Shown: positions 18,855 through 28,729 of the stretch, piece after piece
Position numbering within the stretch: the first letter of the stretch is position 1
How the letters are laid out: the number at the start of each line of letters is the position of its first letter
Source of the DNA: Burkholderiales bacterium
GTDB lineage: Bacteria > Pseudomonadota > Gammaproteobacteria > Burkholderiales > Burkholderiaceae_D
DNA length: 64,000 nt
Assembly: GCA_016200895.1 (NCBI GenBank)
Contig: JACQDX010000117.1
Span: 1-64,000 of the forward strand
Direction of reading: 5' to 3'
Notes under the pieces: model-generated
Told to the model about the DNA's origin: nothing
Database searches by the model: none
Seen by the model: only the letters and a program-made list of their open reading frames with translations
Made by a program: the position numbers and the translations under genes

Positions 18855-19140
18855 GGAATGCCTTATTTATAAAAGTAAAAAATATGGGGGGGTGAATTGG
18901 GATTCAATTCAAGACTTAATTCAGGAAATGCGGTTCCGACAGTTTTTCAGACAGCACAACATCCCCGCCGGAGTAAACGCGGCATGGAAGATGGCATCAT
19001 GGGTATCAGCCAGGCTGATTGAACATCAGCCGGGAAATGGAAATGGACTTTGCAGCATGACGCAAAGTCGTATCATCGACATTCCTAAATTTTGTCACTT
19101 ACATATTGTAACAATTTTCAAGGAATTTGTAAGTAAGCAC

Positions 19141-19776
19141 TTAGTGATCAGGCGTGTACAGCCCAAGGCTGCGGGCAGCCAGTACTGCCTGGGTGCGGTT
19201 GACGACATTCAGCACCCTGAATATCGAGGTCACATGCATTTTCACGGTAATTTCTGCCAGCTCAAGGCGCAAGCCGATTTCCTTGTTGGACAGCCCCTGG
19301 CACAAAAGGATCAGGGTTTCTTGCTGTCTGGGTGTCAATGCCAGCAAAGGTTCTTCTTTGTTGGCTTGCTTGCCACGCAACGTGATCCAGTTAGTTTCAA
19401 GTACTTCATTGGCAAGTATCTTGCGTACCACTTCTATCATCAGATCTGTGGATACAGCCTTGGAAATGAAGGCTTTGGCACCGGCACGCAGGGTTGCATC
19501 TACCTCGCGCCTGTCGTCAGAAGCAGACACCACGACAATCGCGGCATCTGCATAATGTTTGCGTAGCGAACAGATGGCTTCTACACCATTCATGCCAGGC
19601 AAACGCAGATCAAGCAAAATCAGGCGCAAGCCGGCAAGCCCGGACGATTGCGCCAGGGCTTCTTCTGTTGAAGTGACCGCAGCTACATGAGCTGCCCCCA
19701 GCAAATGACGCATGAATAGCAGCAAGGCATCGCGGTAGATCGGATGATCTTCAATAATCAGTGCAGAAATTGTCAT
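19141..19776 (-). CDS. NarL/FixJ-type response regulator, orphan
   Basis: A 211-residue two-domain regulator. The receiver domain (1-120) has phosphoacceptor Asp56 in LILLDLRLPGMNG, acidic residues ED near position 10, and Lys in ISKAV. The LuxR-type helix-turn-helix follows at about 146-205 (LTPRQQETLILLCQGLSNKEIGL...). No histidine kinase is next to it in this window. The opposite-strand open frame across this gene (18832-19566) is a shadow. Confidence 0.9.
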   Translation of the reverse strand: MTISALIIEDHPIYRDALLLFMRHLLGAAHVAAVTSTEEALAQSSGLAGLRLILLDLRLPGMNGVEAICSLRKHYADAAIVVVSASDDRREVDATLRAGAKAFISKAVSTDLMIEVVRKILANEVLETNWITLRGKQANKEEPLLALTPRQQETLILLCQGLSNKEIGLRLELAEITVKMHVTSIFRVLNVVNRTQAVLAARSLGLYTPDH

Positions 19777-20040
19777 CTGATTTATTGGCAGGAAGGCAAA
19801 AAATGATAGTCGTACACAGACATTACCTTAATTTATTAGTGCAAACAGAATATTGATGCTGTCACTGCAATTCGGCAAGTAAAAACTGTTAATTCGGATA
19901 TGTCAGGACGCAAACAAATACATCACCCCAATGGCAAGCACAGCATTTTTAATCATTTCGATTGCCCGTCACTAAGCATTTTGTCATGATCAAAAACCGA
20001 CAGGGTGCAGGCCAGTCATACCCAAGCCCTTGATTTGACG
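19777..20040. other. Intergenic region between the response regulator and the metH promoter
   Basis: AT-rich, without a convincing gene. It should contain the minus-strand promoter of the response regulator. No inverted repeat or family signature stands out before the metH promoter. Confidence 0.5.
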
Positions 20041-20046
20041 TATAAT
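20041..20046 (+). promoter_or_regulatory. metH: -10 element of the metH promoter
   Basis: A perfect TATAAT. Transcription would start near 20053, just ahead of the first riboswitch stem at 20059. No good -35 hexamer is seen at 17-base spacing, so the promoter may need an activator or be weak. Confidence 0.6.
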
Positions 20047-20056
20047 TTATGCTTTC

Positions 20057-20110
20057 TTGCGCCGATTTGAGATTCAGATTGCGGGCGCGTAATAAGTGCT
20101 GCTAAAAGGA
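20057..20110 (+). ncRNA. SAM-II (metA-type) riboswitch
   Basis: The segment matches the SAM-II aptamer in order and spacing. P1 is GCGCC (20059-20063) pairing with GGCGC (20084-20088). The conserved GATTT follows the 5' strand, ATTGC precedes the 3' strand, and the pseudoknot tail reads GTAATAAGTGCTGCTAAAAGG, against the known GUGAUAAAUGUAGCUAAAAAGG. SAM-II binds S-adenosylmethionine and lowers expression of methionine genes. Here it precedes metH, whose product feeds the SAM pool, so the logic is end-product feedback. The identification comes from recalled consensus, not from a covariance-model search. Confidence 0.85.
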
Positions 20111-20113
20111 CGT

Positions 20114-20158
20114 CGCCCGATCCGCCTGCACACCACAAGCTGATCGGGTTTTGTTTTA
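20114..20158 (+). terminator. Riboswitch-controlled intrinsic terminator before metH
   Basis: CCCGATC (20116-20122) pairs with GATCGGG (20042 + 100, i.e. 20142-20148), followed by TTTTGTTTT. The left flank CGCCCG (20114-20119) is also perfectly complementary to CGGGCG (20082-20087), which overlaps the 3' strand of riboswitch stem P1. Thus P1 formation with SAM would release the terminator, while without SAM the alternative pairing would act as antiterminator. Confidence 0.85.
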
Positions 20159-20173
20159 TTGCGAGTAAATATC

Positions 20174-23100
20174 ATGACTACGACCCTGCCTGTATCTGCC
20201 CTTGAAACCCGTTTGCGCGAGATTTTGCAAAAGCGCATCCTGATACTCGATGGCGCAATGGGTACCATGATACAGCGCTATAAACTGACAGAAGAAGATT
20301 ATCGCGGCGAACGTTTCAAGGACTTTAGTGGCCCGGCAACGGTGCGCGAACTTTTCGTCAAAGGCAATAACGAATTGCTGTCGCTGACGCAGCCGCAGGT
20401 GATTGCCGAAATCCATGAACAATACCTGGCTGCCGGTGCTGACCTTATAGAAACCAATACCTTTGGTGCGACGACTGTTGCCCAAGATGATTACCACATG
20501 GCGCACCTGGCCTATGAGATGAATGTCGCCTCGGCCAAAATTGCACGGGCAGCCTGCGATAAATATTCGACGCCGGACAAGCCGCGTTATGTGGCAGGTG
20601 CCCTGGGCCCTACGCCAAAGACTGCATCAATTTCACCAGACGTGAATGATCCTGCTGCGCGTAACGTCACTTTCGACCAACTGGTGGCAGCCTATCTGGA
20701 ACAAACCCGTGGCCTGGTCGAAGGCGGTGCCGATGTGCTGCTGGTAGAAACCATCTTCGATACGCTGAACTGTAAAGCAGCGCTGTTCGCCATCGACCAG
20801 TTTTTTGAAGAAACCGGTACCCGCCTGCCCATCATGATTTCTGGCACAGTGACGGATGCATCTGGCCGTATTCTGTCGGGCCAGACCGTGCCTGCTTTCT
20901 GGAATTCGGTACGTCATGCCAAGCCGTTGACGGTTGGCCTGAACTGCGCGCTTGGCGCTGCCCTGATGCGCCCGTATGCAGAAGAATTGTCCAAGATCGC
21001 CGACACCTTTGTCTGTATTTACCCGAACGCCGGTTTGCCCAATCCCATGAGCGATACAGGCTTTGATGAATTGCCCGCCGATACCTCAGCCCTGCTGAAA
21101 GAATTTGCTGAAGCCGGTTTCATCAATATCGCCGGTGGCTGTTGCGGTACCACGCCTGACCATATCAAGGCGATTGCCGACATACTGCAAACCCGCACAC
21201 CACGTGAAATCCCTACCGTACCAGCAGCCATGCGCCTGTCTGGCCTGGAACCTTTCACGATTGACGAAACATCGCTGTTCGTGAACGTTGGTGAACGTAC
21301 TAACGTCACCGGCTCGAAAGCGTTCGCCCGCCTGATCCTGAATGAGCAATACGATGAAGCGCTGGCAGTGGCGCGCCAGCAGGTAGAAAACGGCGCGCAA
21401 GTCATCGACATCAATATGGATGAGGCCATGCTGGATTCACTGGCAGCGATGACACGCTTCCTGAATCTGATTGCATCTGAACCCGACATCGCCCGCGTGC
21501 CCATCATGATCGATTCGTCGAAATGGACCGTCATCGAAGCAGGCCTCAAATGCGTACAGGGCAAGGCCATCGTCAATTCGATTTCCATGAAAGAAGGCGA
21601 AGCAGAATTCCTGCGCCAGGCCACGCTGTGCAAGCGTTATGGTGCGGCTGTCATCGTCATGGCTTTTGATGAAAAAGGTCAGGCGGATACCTATGCACGC
21701 AAGGTGGAAATTTGTGAACGTGCTTATCGCCTGCTGGTCGACAAACTGGATTTTGATCCACAAGACATTATCTTTGACCCAAATATTTTCGCGGTCGCCA
21801 CAGGTATAGAAGAACACAATAATTACGCCGTCGATTTTATCGAAGCGACGGCCTGGATACATAAAAACCTGCCCGGTGCCAAGATCAGTGGCGGTGTCTC
21901 GAATGTGAGTTTCTCTTTCCGTGGCAATGACCCGGCACGTGAAGCGATACACACTGTGTTCCTGTACCACGCCATCAAGGCGGGCATGACCATGGGTATC
22001 GTGAATGCCGGTATGGTTGGTGTATATAGCGAACTGGATGCAGAATTACGTGAGCGTGTCGAAGACGTGGTGCTGAACCGCCGTGAAGATGCGACTGAGC
22101 GCATGATAGAAATTGCTGCCACGCTAAAAGCCGGTGGCAAGAAAGAAGAAGCCACGCTGGAATGGCGTAACGAACCAGTAGAAAAACGCCTGTCGCACGC
22201 GATGGTGCATGGCATCACCAACTGGATCGTCGAAGATACGGAAGAAGCCCGTGCAGCCATCATGGATGCTGGCGGTCGCCCTATCCAGGTCATTGAAGGC
22301 CCGCTGATGGCGGGTATGAATATCGTTGGTGACCTGTTTGGTCAGGGCAAGATGTTCTTGCCACAGGTGGTGAAATCTGCCCGCGTCATGAAGCAGGCGG
22401 TCGCCCATCTGATTCCCTATATCGAAGAAGAAAAGAAACGCAGCGGCGACAACAAGCCCAAGGGCAAGATTGTCATCGCCACCGTCAAGGGCGATGTGCA
22501 TGACATCGGCAAGAACATCGTCACCGTGGTCTTGCAATGTAATAATTTTGAAGTGGTGAACATGGGTGTGATGGTGCCCTGCTCAGAAATCCTGGCCAAG
22601 GCCAAGGCAGAAAATGCCGACATCATCGGCTTGTCTGGCCTGATCACGCCATCCCTCGAAGAGATGGCCTATGTGGCCAAGGAAATGCAGCGTGACCCGC
22701 ATTTCCGCATGCTGAAGATACCGCTGCTGATCGGCGGCGCGACTACCAGCCGCGCCCATACTGCGGTAAAAATTGCGCCGAATTATGAAGGCCCGGTAGT
22801 GTATGTGGCCGATGCTTCGCGCTCAGTATCCGTTGCGCAATCACTGTTGACACCGGAAAGCCGTGACCAGTATATTGCGGACCTGGGTAGTGATTACGAC
22901 CGCATCCGCACCCAGCATGCGAATAAAAAAGCCACACCCATGGTCACGCTGGCGCAGGCGCGTGCGAATAAAATGAAAGTGGATTTCACTGGCAGCAATG
23001 CGCCGGTCAAACCCAAATTCATAGGCCGCCGCCTGTTCAAGAATATTGATCTGGCGACGATCGCCAATTACATAGACTGGGGCCCGTTCTTCCAGACCTG

Positions 23101-23923
23101 GGACCTGGCTGGACCTTTCCCAGCCATATTGACGGATGAAGTCGTAGGCGAAGCCGCCACAAAGGTATTTGCCGAAGGCCAGGCCATGCTGAAAAAAATC
23201 GTCGAAGGCCGCTGGCTGACGGCGAATGGCGTGGTGTCCCTGCTGCCAGCTAATACCGTCAATGACGACGATATCGAAATCTATACCGACGACACACGCA
23301 GCCAGGTAGCCCTGACCTATTACGGCACCCGTCAGCAAACCGAGAAACCCATTATCGACGGTGTGCAAAGACCTAACCAGTGCCTGTCCGACTTCATCGC
23401 ACCGAAAGACAGCGGCATCAAGGACTATATAGGCATGTTTGCCGTGACTGCCGGCCTGGGTATAGAAAAGTATGAAAAGCGCTTTGAAGATGCGCACGAC
23501 GACTACAGCAGCATCATGCTTAAGTCACTGGCCGACCGTCTGGCCGAAGCCTTTGCCGAATACCTGCATGAACGCGTACGTAAAGACCTGTGGGGTTATG
23601 TCGCCGATGAAGCCTTGAGCAATGCAGACTTGATCAAGGAAAACTATAAGGGCATACGCCCAGCCCCAGGCTACCCGGCCTGCCCGGAACATACGGTCAA
23701 GACTGAAATGTTCAAACAGATGCAGTGTGAAGAGATAGAGATGTACATCACTGAATCATGGGCCATGATACCGGGTGCTGCAGTATCGGGCTTTTACTTT
23801 GCCCATCCTGAATCGAAGTATTTCAGTGTAGGCAAAATTGCCGATGATCAGGTCACGGATATGGCAGAACGACGTAGTGTACCCAAGGAAGAAGTGGAAC
23901 GCTGGCTGGCACCGAATTTGTAA
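20174..23923 (+). CDS. metH: Cobalamin-dependent methionine synthase
   Basis: A 1249-residue MetH that methylates homocysteine using methyl-THF with methylcobalamin as carrier. Domains in order: homocysteine-binding TIM barrel (1-330; Zn ligands in GLNCALG and GGCCGTTP), methyl-THF-binding barrel (about 350-620), cobalamin module (about 650-900; [10 protein letters not shown] at 773-782 with axial His775), and the SAM-binding reactivation domain (about 920-1240; [12 protein letters not shown] near 1161). All four are complete; E. coli MetH has 1227 residues. The ATG at 20174 is taken because the upstream frame runs into the terminator. The gene is monocistronic and controlled by the SAM-II switch ahead of it. 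Confidence 0.97.
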   Translation: MTTTLPVSALETRLREILQKRILILDGAMGTMIQRYKLTEEDYRGERFKDFSGPATVRELFVKGNNELLSLTQPQVIAEIHEQYLAAGADLIETNTFGATTVAQDDYHMAHLAYEMNVASAKIARAACDKYSTPDKPRYVAGALGPTPKTASISPDVNDPAARNVTFDQLVAAYLEQTRGLVEGGADVLLVETIFDTLNCKAALFAIDQFFEETGTRLPIMISGTVTDASGRILSGQTVPAFWNSVRHAKPLTVGLNCALGAALMRPYAEELSKIADTFVCIYPNAGLPNPMSDTGFDELPADTSALLKEFAEAGFINIAGGCCGTTPDHIKAIADILQTRTPREIPTVPAAMRLSGLEPFTIDETSLFVNVGERTNVTGSKAFARLILNEQYDEALAVARQQVENGAQVIDINMDEAMLDSLAAMTRFLNLIASEPDIARVPIMIDSSKWTVIEAGLKCVQGKAIVNSISMKEGEAEFLRQATLCKRYGAAVIVMAFDEKGQADTYARKVEICERAYRLLVDKLDFDPQDIIFDPNIFAVATGIEEHNNYAVDFIEATAWIHKNLPGAKISGGVSNVSFSFRGNDPAREAIHTVFLYHAIKAGMTMGIVNAGMVGVYSELDAELRERVEDVVLNRREDATERMIEIAATLKAGGKKEEATLEWRNEPVEKRLSHAMVHGITNWIVEDTEEARAAIMDAGGRPIQVIEGPLMAGMNIVGDLFGQGKMFLPQVVKSARVMKQAVAHLIPYIEEEKKRSGDNKPKGKIVIATVKGDVHDIGKNIVTVVLQCNNFEVVNMGVMVPCSEILAKAKAENADIIGLSGLITPSLEEMAYVAKEMQRDPHFRMLKIPLLIGGATTSRAHTAVKIAPNYEGPVVYVADASRSVSVAQSLLTPESRDQYIADLGSDYDRIRTQHANKKATPMVTLAQARANKMKVDFTGSNAPVKPKFIGRRLFKNIDLATIANYIDWGPFFQTWDLAGPFPAILTDEVVGEAATKVFAEGQAMLKKIVEGRWLTANGVVSLLPANTVNDDDIEIYTDDTRSQVALTYYGTRQQTEKPIIDGVQRPNQCLSDFIAPKDSGIKDYIGMFAVTAGLGIEKYEKRFEDAHDDYSSIMLKSLADRLAEAFAEYLHERVRKDLWGYVADEALSNADLIKENYKGIRPAPGYPACPEHTVKTEMFKQMQCEEIEMYITESWAMIPGAAVSGFYFAHPESKYFSVGKIADDQVTDMAERRSVPKEEVERWLAPNL

Positions 23924-23925
23924 GT

Positions 23926-23984
23926 GACAAGGAACTCCACCGAGAGTTCCTGTCAGCGACCATCCTGTTTTTGCTTGCAGGATG
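23926..23984 (+). repeat. Two hairpins behind metH
   Basis: GACA-A-GGAACTC pairs with GAGTTCC-TGTC (23926-23954, one bulge). CATCCTG pairs with CAGGATG (23961-23984) around ten bases. Neither is followed by a proper T-tract, so they may be mRNA 3'-end stabilisers or a weak terminator. Confidence 0.5.
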
Positions 23985-24015
23985 GCGTATATCTGCTATA
24001 AGCCATGCTTAAAAC

Positions 24016-24315
24016 TTAACCCATTTCCCTGACCACAATCGTGGTCAGTTCCTTGGCAACATCAGCATCAAAATTTTCTTCCAGCAAGCGCCACTTGAAG
24101 CTATTTCCCAGTTGTGCTTTTTTATACACGTTCAGGCGGTGATCGCGTTTAAATTCCAGTACCTTGACGGCGAGTTGCTGCATTACCTTCTGACGCTTGA
24201 GCACGCCCTTATCTTGCTTCTTTTTGATAATCTCTACCGGCATTTCCTTGATGACAAATTCAGCAAGTTGCAAGCCGAACGCTTTTTCTTCTTTTGAATT
24301 AAACCAACTAAACAT
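24016..24315 (-). CDS. Small conserved hypothetical protein
   Basis: A 99-residue basic protein, MFSWFNSKEEKAFG..., rich in Lys and Glu and predicted mostly helical, without signal peptide or membrane segment. I recognise no domain. Coding status is supported by an uninterrupted frame, an ATG, and a composition like that of real cytoplasmic proteins. It stands alone between metH (convergent) and the TonB-dependent receptor gene upstream on the same strand. Confidence 0.65.
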   Translation of the reverse strand: MFSWFNSKEEKAFGLQLAEFVIKEMPVEIIKKKQDKGVLKRQKVMQQLAVKVLEFKRDHRLNVYKKAQLGNSFKWRLLEENFDADVAKELTTIVVREMG

Positions 24316-24490
24316 AGCGTGCTTTCTACTTGTATCAAAAATTCCAGCGCACCATCAAGATGACATATCTGCATGGACGGGCTGGTTTGCCAAAGGCGGA
24401 GGCGCTCTTCACTTGCCATGATTATACTGAATCTTCTCTTTAGCTCATAAAAAAATGCACTGACTACCTAACAAGCTAAGGTGTTCAAGA

Positions 24491-24519
24491 CAAAAAAAAC
24501 AGGGGCCGCAGCCCCTGTT
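24491..24519 (-). terminator. Intrinsic terminator of the TonB-dependent receptor gene
   Basis: AACAGGGGC and GCCCCTGTT form a perfect 9-bp stem with a four-base loop. On the minus strand it is followed by eight T's. It lies about 30 bases behind the receptor stop codon. Confidence 0.9.
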
Positions 24520-24548
24520 CTTGTACCAAGTCTTACATAGCATGCAGA

Positions 24549-27422
24549 TTATTTGAATACATAACCTACGTTCAGACGGAATGCACGGCCATAGGCGTTG
24601 TGCAAGCTGTCGTTGTAGCCAGTTGTCGTGTAGCTGGAGCTTGGATCATATGGTGCTTTGGAATCCAGCGCATTCAATACACGCAGACCGATAGTCAGGT
24701 CTTTAAAGCCTTTGTAGGTATAGCCCAGGTCAACTGTAGTCCAGCTGGCAACAGAGCACTCAGGTACATACGTCAGGTATTTGGCTACGCCGCCCAATGA
24801 TGTTGCTGTCGCTGGCTGGCCGGAACCGTAGTGGCAATAGGACACTGGGTAAGTTTCAGCAGCATTGGTATAACGCATCAGGGATACGCCGCCAACAAAG
24901 TTGATTGCACCGTTGACTGTGTGCGCTTCTTTAGTCCATGAAGAGGACAGAGTCGCACGCAGACGTGGGATATCGCCAACGCTGGTAGAGAAGTTAGACA
25001 AACCACCACGCGTGCCAACCAGATTGGTTTCTGGATCGCCCGGTTTTTCTGCGCGACGGTATTCTATCGTGTAGGAAGTACGGAAACGTGTATCCAGTTT
25101 GCCATTCGTACCCAGGTTGTTGCGCATTGCCATTTCGATGTCAACACCGCTGACTATCGTACTGCCCTGGTTGATGTAGTTCCTCAACAGAGAAATCAAT
25201 GGGCCAGAGTTAGGAACAACATTGCCGTTCTTGTCTTTAACGAAATTGACAGGATTGGTATCACGGATCACAGTGCCTGGATAAGCATCTTGATTGTTCA
25301 GGATCAGTGTGGATGACAGGGCTGCAACCTCGTCTTCCTTACGGATGTTGTAGTAGTCAACCAGGATGTCGAAATCACGTGTCGGCGACAAGACCATACC
25401 CAGGGAAAAGCTGCGTGATGTTTCTGGCTTCAGGTTGGGATTTTGACGGATCAGCGTCGAAATACTCCTGGAGCAATCCGTATTGTCGGCACCAGTCAAA
25501 GGTGTCTTACCATCAGGGCAGCGGATAGGATCAACCAGGCTGTTCAGGAAAGTCTGCGTACCACCTGCAGTCACTTGTACCAGTGCTGGTGCACGGAAAC
25601 CTTGTGCATAAGTAGAACGGAAAGCCAGGGAATCATTGACTGTCCATTTCGCGCCAATTTTTGGTACGAAATTGGTTTTGAAGCTAGGGTATTTATCGAT
25701 ACGGCCAGCAAAATCCATTTCAAAGTTTTTCAGGATAGGTGTACGCACTTCAACGAACGCGGAAGTGACATTACGTTGACCCTGGATGAACTGGTTAGCC
25801 AGACCCAGGATCTGACCAGAGCTGGTCAGGTTATCTGGTGTCAAAGTCATTTTTTCCTGACGGAATTCAACGCCGGATGCAAAACCAATTGCGCCACCTG
25901 GCAGGTTACCGAATTCTGTACTGGCCTTGAAGTCAGCCTGGGCGATTTCAGCAACACCAACGCTCTTCAGCGGACGGCTCAGGTTAGGCTGTTTGGCAAC
26001 ATCGGCCAAAGACATATTCTGGTCGATCAGTTTTTGCACTTCTGGCAGCAACAGGAAGCCATTGGCGAGATCAGTACGCTCGGACCGGTTCCACAGAACG
26101 CCAGTTTCCCAATCCCAGGTCTTGTAGCTGCCTTTCAGGCCAGAAGCGAAACGCAGGGATTCGTTGGTGGTATTGCTGCCACCGGCGACGTTTTCAAAAC
26201 GGTAAACCGCCGCAGCACGGCTGGTAGGGAAAGGATTGTCAGGATGACCAACCGGCAAGATTGCCTGGAACGGTGTACCAGCGCCAGACAGGGCAAATGC
26301 TGTAGATGGTGTGCGGCCATCGATGGAACGTGAACCACCTGTGTAGTCACGGTCAGTTTTTGTGTACGCAACTTCAGCGAAAGCGGACAAAGTATCGTTG
26401 ATTTGATAGATGCCGCGTGACATCGCGCTGATGTCCTGGCCTGCGCCTTGTACTTCAGCAAAATCGTCCAGATTGTAGTTACAGAACTGACGACCATACA
26501 ATACGCTGGTAGTCGCGATATTGTATTGAGCGCCACCTGTGATCAGACGGGATGGATCGCAATTAGTGCGATTGACCACGTTGGCATCATTGGCAGAGAA
26601 GAAAGTCTTGCTGCCTGGTGTACGTTCGCGATAGAAGAAAGGCTGGTTACTGATGCTGCTGGAATAAGGCGACAGACGGCTGTTGAGTACACTGTATAGA
26701 TCTTTTTCTACGTCGTTGGCATCTTTGATGGCAACGCGGTCACGCTTGGATACTTCAGCACTGACGGTAATGTTGTAACCATCCTGGCCATAGTTACCGA
26801 AACCGGCGAAGGCACTGATGCTTTTTTTCTTGAACTTGTTGTCATCATTGGCGCCAATGCTGGCGTTCATTTGCACGCCCTGGTAATCGCTCTTGGTGAT
26901 GAAGTTGATTACACCGGCGATAGCGTCAGAACCGTACACTGCAGATGCGCCATCCTTGAAAATCTCTACGCGTTCCAGCATGGACAAAGGAATGCTGTTG
27001 ATATCGTACAGTGTGGACTGACCCTGATTTGGGTTAGCATAAGCCGATGGCGTCATGCGACGGCCATTCAACAAAATCAGGGTAGAGCTGGAACCCAAAC
27101 CACGCAGGGATGCTGTCGCTACACCACGGGAAAAACCACCGTCAACTGCATCGAATGCACCGCCACTGCCCAGAGCAGGGATAGTACGCAGCAATTCGGC
27201 AACAGTTGTCGCGCCACTTTGGCTGATGTCTTTTGCCGTCAATGTCTGGATAGGAGAAGTACCTTCTTTATCAATACGCTTGATATGGGAACCAGTGACT
27301 TCAATTTTTTGGATTTTTTCTACCGACTCAGTCTGCGCCTGAGCGTTGACCAACATACTGCCAGACAACATAGCCAGTGCCAGCTTGACAGCGTAAGCAC
27401 ATTTCTTCTCTTGATAAAACAT
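24549..27422 (-). CDS. TonB-dependent outer-membrane receptor
   Basis: A 957-residue outer-membrane transporter. It has a signal peptide ending LVNAQAQ, a TonB-box-like segment before the plug (KIEVTGSHIKR), a plug domain (about 50-165; GATTVAELLRTIPAL, LRGLGSSSTLILLNGRRM, IFKDGASAVYGSDAIAGVINFI), then a long beta-barrel ending in Phe-x-Leu-x-Val-x-Tyr-x-Phe-Lys. The plug resembles receptors of the large carbohydrate/peptide group rather than classic siderophore receptors, but the substrate is unknown. The ATG at 27422 has an AAGGAG site; the frame is open to 27476. A LysR regulator is divergent. Confidence 0.92.
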   Translation of the reverse strand: MFYQEKKCAYAVKLALAMLSGSMLVNAQAQTESVEKIQKIEVTGSHIKRIDKEGTSPIQTLTAKDISQSGATTVAELLRTIPALGSGGAFDAVDGGFSRGVATASLRGLGSSSTLILLNGRRMTPSAYANPNQGQSTLYDINSIPLSMLERVEIFKDGASAVYGSDAIAGVINFITKSDYQGVQMNASIGANDDNKFKKKSISAFAGFGNYGQDGYNITVSAEVSKRDRVAIKDANDVEKDLYSVLNSRLSPYSSSISNQPFFYRERTPGSKTFFSANDANVVNRTNCDPSRLITGGAQYNIATTSVLYGRQFCNYNLDDFAEVQGAGQDISAMSRGIYQINDTLSAFAEVAYTKTDRDYTGGSRSIDGRTPSTAFALSGAGTPFQAILPVGHPDNPFPTSRAAAVYRFENVAGGSNTTNESLRFASGLKGSYKTWDWETGVLWNRSERTDLANGFLLLPEVQKLIDQNMSLADVAKQPNLSRPLKSVGVAEIAQADFKASTEFGNLPGGAIGFASGVEFRQEKMTLTPDNLTSSGQILGLANQFIQGQRNVTSAFVEVRTPILKNFEMDFAGRIDKYPSFKTNFVPKIGAKWTVNDSLAFRSTYAQGFRAPALVQVTAGGTQTFLNSLVDPIRCPDGKTPLTGADNTDCSRSISTLIRQNPNLKPETSRSFSLGMVLSPTRDFDILVDYYNIRKEDEVAALSSTLILNNQDAYPGTVIRDTNPVNFVKDKNGNVVPNSGPLISLLRNYINQGSTIVSGVDIEMAMRNNLGTNGKLDTRFRTSYTIEYRRAEKPGDPETNLVGTRGGLSNFSTSVGDIPRLRATLSSSWTKEAHTVNGAINFVGGVSLMRYTNAAETYPVSYCHYGSGQPATATSLGGVAKYLTYVPECSVASWTTVDLGYTYKGFKDLTIGLRVLNALDSKAPYDPSSSYTTTGYNDSLHNAYGRAFRLNVGYVFK

Positions 27423-27694
27423 CCAGAATCTCCTTGGTGAATCATGAACAGGTACAAACTGCAAAGATGGCAACAAACCTTACTGAACTGACTTGCCTTT
27501 TTGCGGTCGAACCAAAGCGGTGCTTGAACAATCTGCGTATCGTTTTATGTGGGTTTATTTGTGAAGCGACTGTGCTTATCCACAGTTTCTTCAATACTCA
27601 CAATTCGATACACTTTGTTGCATTTCAGAATGATCCCATTACAATTTCATTACCGTCCAATGAGAATTTAACGAAAACGTATATAATTATCGTT

Positions 27695-28654
27695 ATGATT
27701 GATACCTTACCCATAGAAAAGTATTTCGCCCGACAACTCAAGATCAAGCACTTGCGCTTGCTCGTAGAACTGGCTGACAAGCAGACAGTTGCTCAGGTTG
27801 CGGCGACTTTGCACGTCAGCCAGCCGGCTGTTTCCAAAATGCTGGGAGAGATGGAGGAAGGGATAGGTGTCAAGTTATTCGAACGCGCTGGGCGTGGTAT
27901 AAAACCAACACCTTCTGGCGAATGTCTGATACGGCATGCACGCGAGGTCTTATTTAACTTGCAAAAAGCACATCAAGAGATGCGTTCTCTTGCTACTGGC
28001 ACGGTGGGCAAGGTCACGGTGGGCATTTTGAGTGTAGTCTCCACCACCATCATCCCCAAGGCGGTCAAGATACTTAAGACAAGCTGGCCAAATGTCACCT
28101 TATGCATCATGGATGGTACGGTCGATCAACTCTTGCACGAGCTGCGTGAAGGCAAGATAGACATGGTCATAGGCCGCGTGTTTTCTGAACGTGCAGCCGA
28201 ACATTTGCAGGAAGAAGTCTTGTATGACGATCCCCTGGTGATTGTCACTTCCAGCAAGAACCCTCTGGCAAGACGCGATAACCTGACATGGATGGATTTG
28301 AATAACCTGCCCTGGATCTTGTCGGTAGAAGAATCACCGACACATCAGCGCATGATCAATCTGCTGGCCAAGAATGGTTTGAACAAGCCAACCGATGTCA
28401 TTGAGTCAGTATCGCGCTCAGTGAATGTACCCTTGCTGATGGAACCACCGCGTCTGGGTTTATTGTCACTGTCAGCGGCCCGTCAACTGGTGGCTGAAGG
28501 TGTCTTGCAAATCCTGCCGCTTAACCTGGGTCACCTGCCCAGCCCGGTAGGCATGATATGGAACAAGACCCGGCCTTTATCGCATGCAGCCCTGACCTTC
28601 CAGGATTGCATACGTCAGGCTTCGCTGTCATACAAGAATATGCTGATCAGTTAA
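27695..28654 (+). CDS. LysR family transcriptional regulator, GbpR-like
   Basis: A 319-residue LysR regulator starting MIDTLPIEKYFARQLKIKHL. The helix-turn-helix (about 18-75; TVAQVAATLHVSQPAVSKML) and substrate-binding domain (about 105-310) are intact. It resembles the GbpR subgroup, linked elsewhere to sugar-binding protein genes. It is divergent from the TonB-dependent receptor, the likely target. The frame is open to 27434, but the conserved start is the ATG at 27695. A TATAAT at 27682-27687 lies only seven bases before this ATG and there is no ribosome binding site, so the mRNA may be leaderless. Confidence 0.85.
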   Translation: MIDTLPIEKYFARQLKIKHLRLLVELADKQTVAQVAATLHVSQPAVSKMLGEMEEGIGVKLFERAGRGIKPTPSGECLIRHAREVLFNLQKAHQEMRSLATGTVGKVTVGILSVVSTTIIPKAVKILKTSWPNVTLCIMDGTVDQLLHELREGKIDMVIGRVFSERAAEHLQEEVLYDDPLVIVTSSKNPLARRDNLTWMDLNNLPWILSVEESPTHQRMINLLAKNGLNKPTDVIESVSRSVNVPLLMEPPRLGLLSLSAARQLVAEGVLQILPLNLGHLPSPVGMIWNKTRPLSHAALTFQDCIRQASLSYKNMLIS

Positions 28655-28729
28655 ATTCTGCATGGAAAGCCAGGCAAGTATCTGCTTGGCTGATTTACAA
28701 TATGCCCAGTTTCTTCGCCTGGACAGTCA

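Noticed and set aside
18832-19566. 244-codon plus-strand open frame
   Set aside because: It is antisense to the 3' part of the intact NarL-type regulator gene and its product shows no known domain.
19777-20173. Cobalamin or SAH riboswitch before metH
   Set aside because: No B12-box-type sequence and no SAH aptamer core were found; the SAM-II pattern explains the conserved bases and stems.
27434-27694. Upstream extension of the LysR regulator by 87 codons
   Set aside because: The added segment has no LysR homology and would overlap the divergent promoter region; the family N-terminus begins at 27695.
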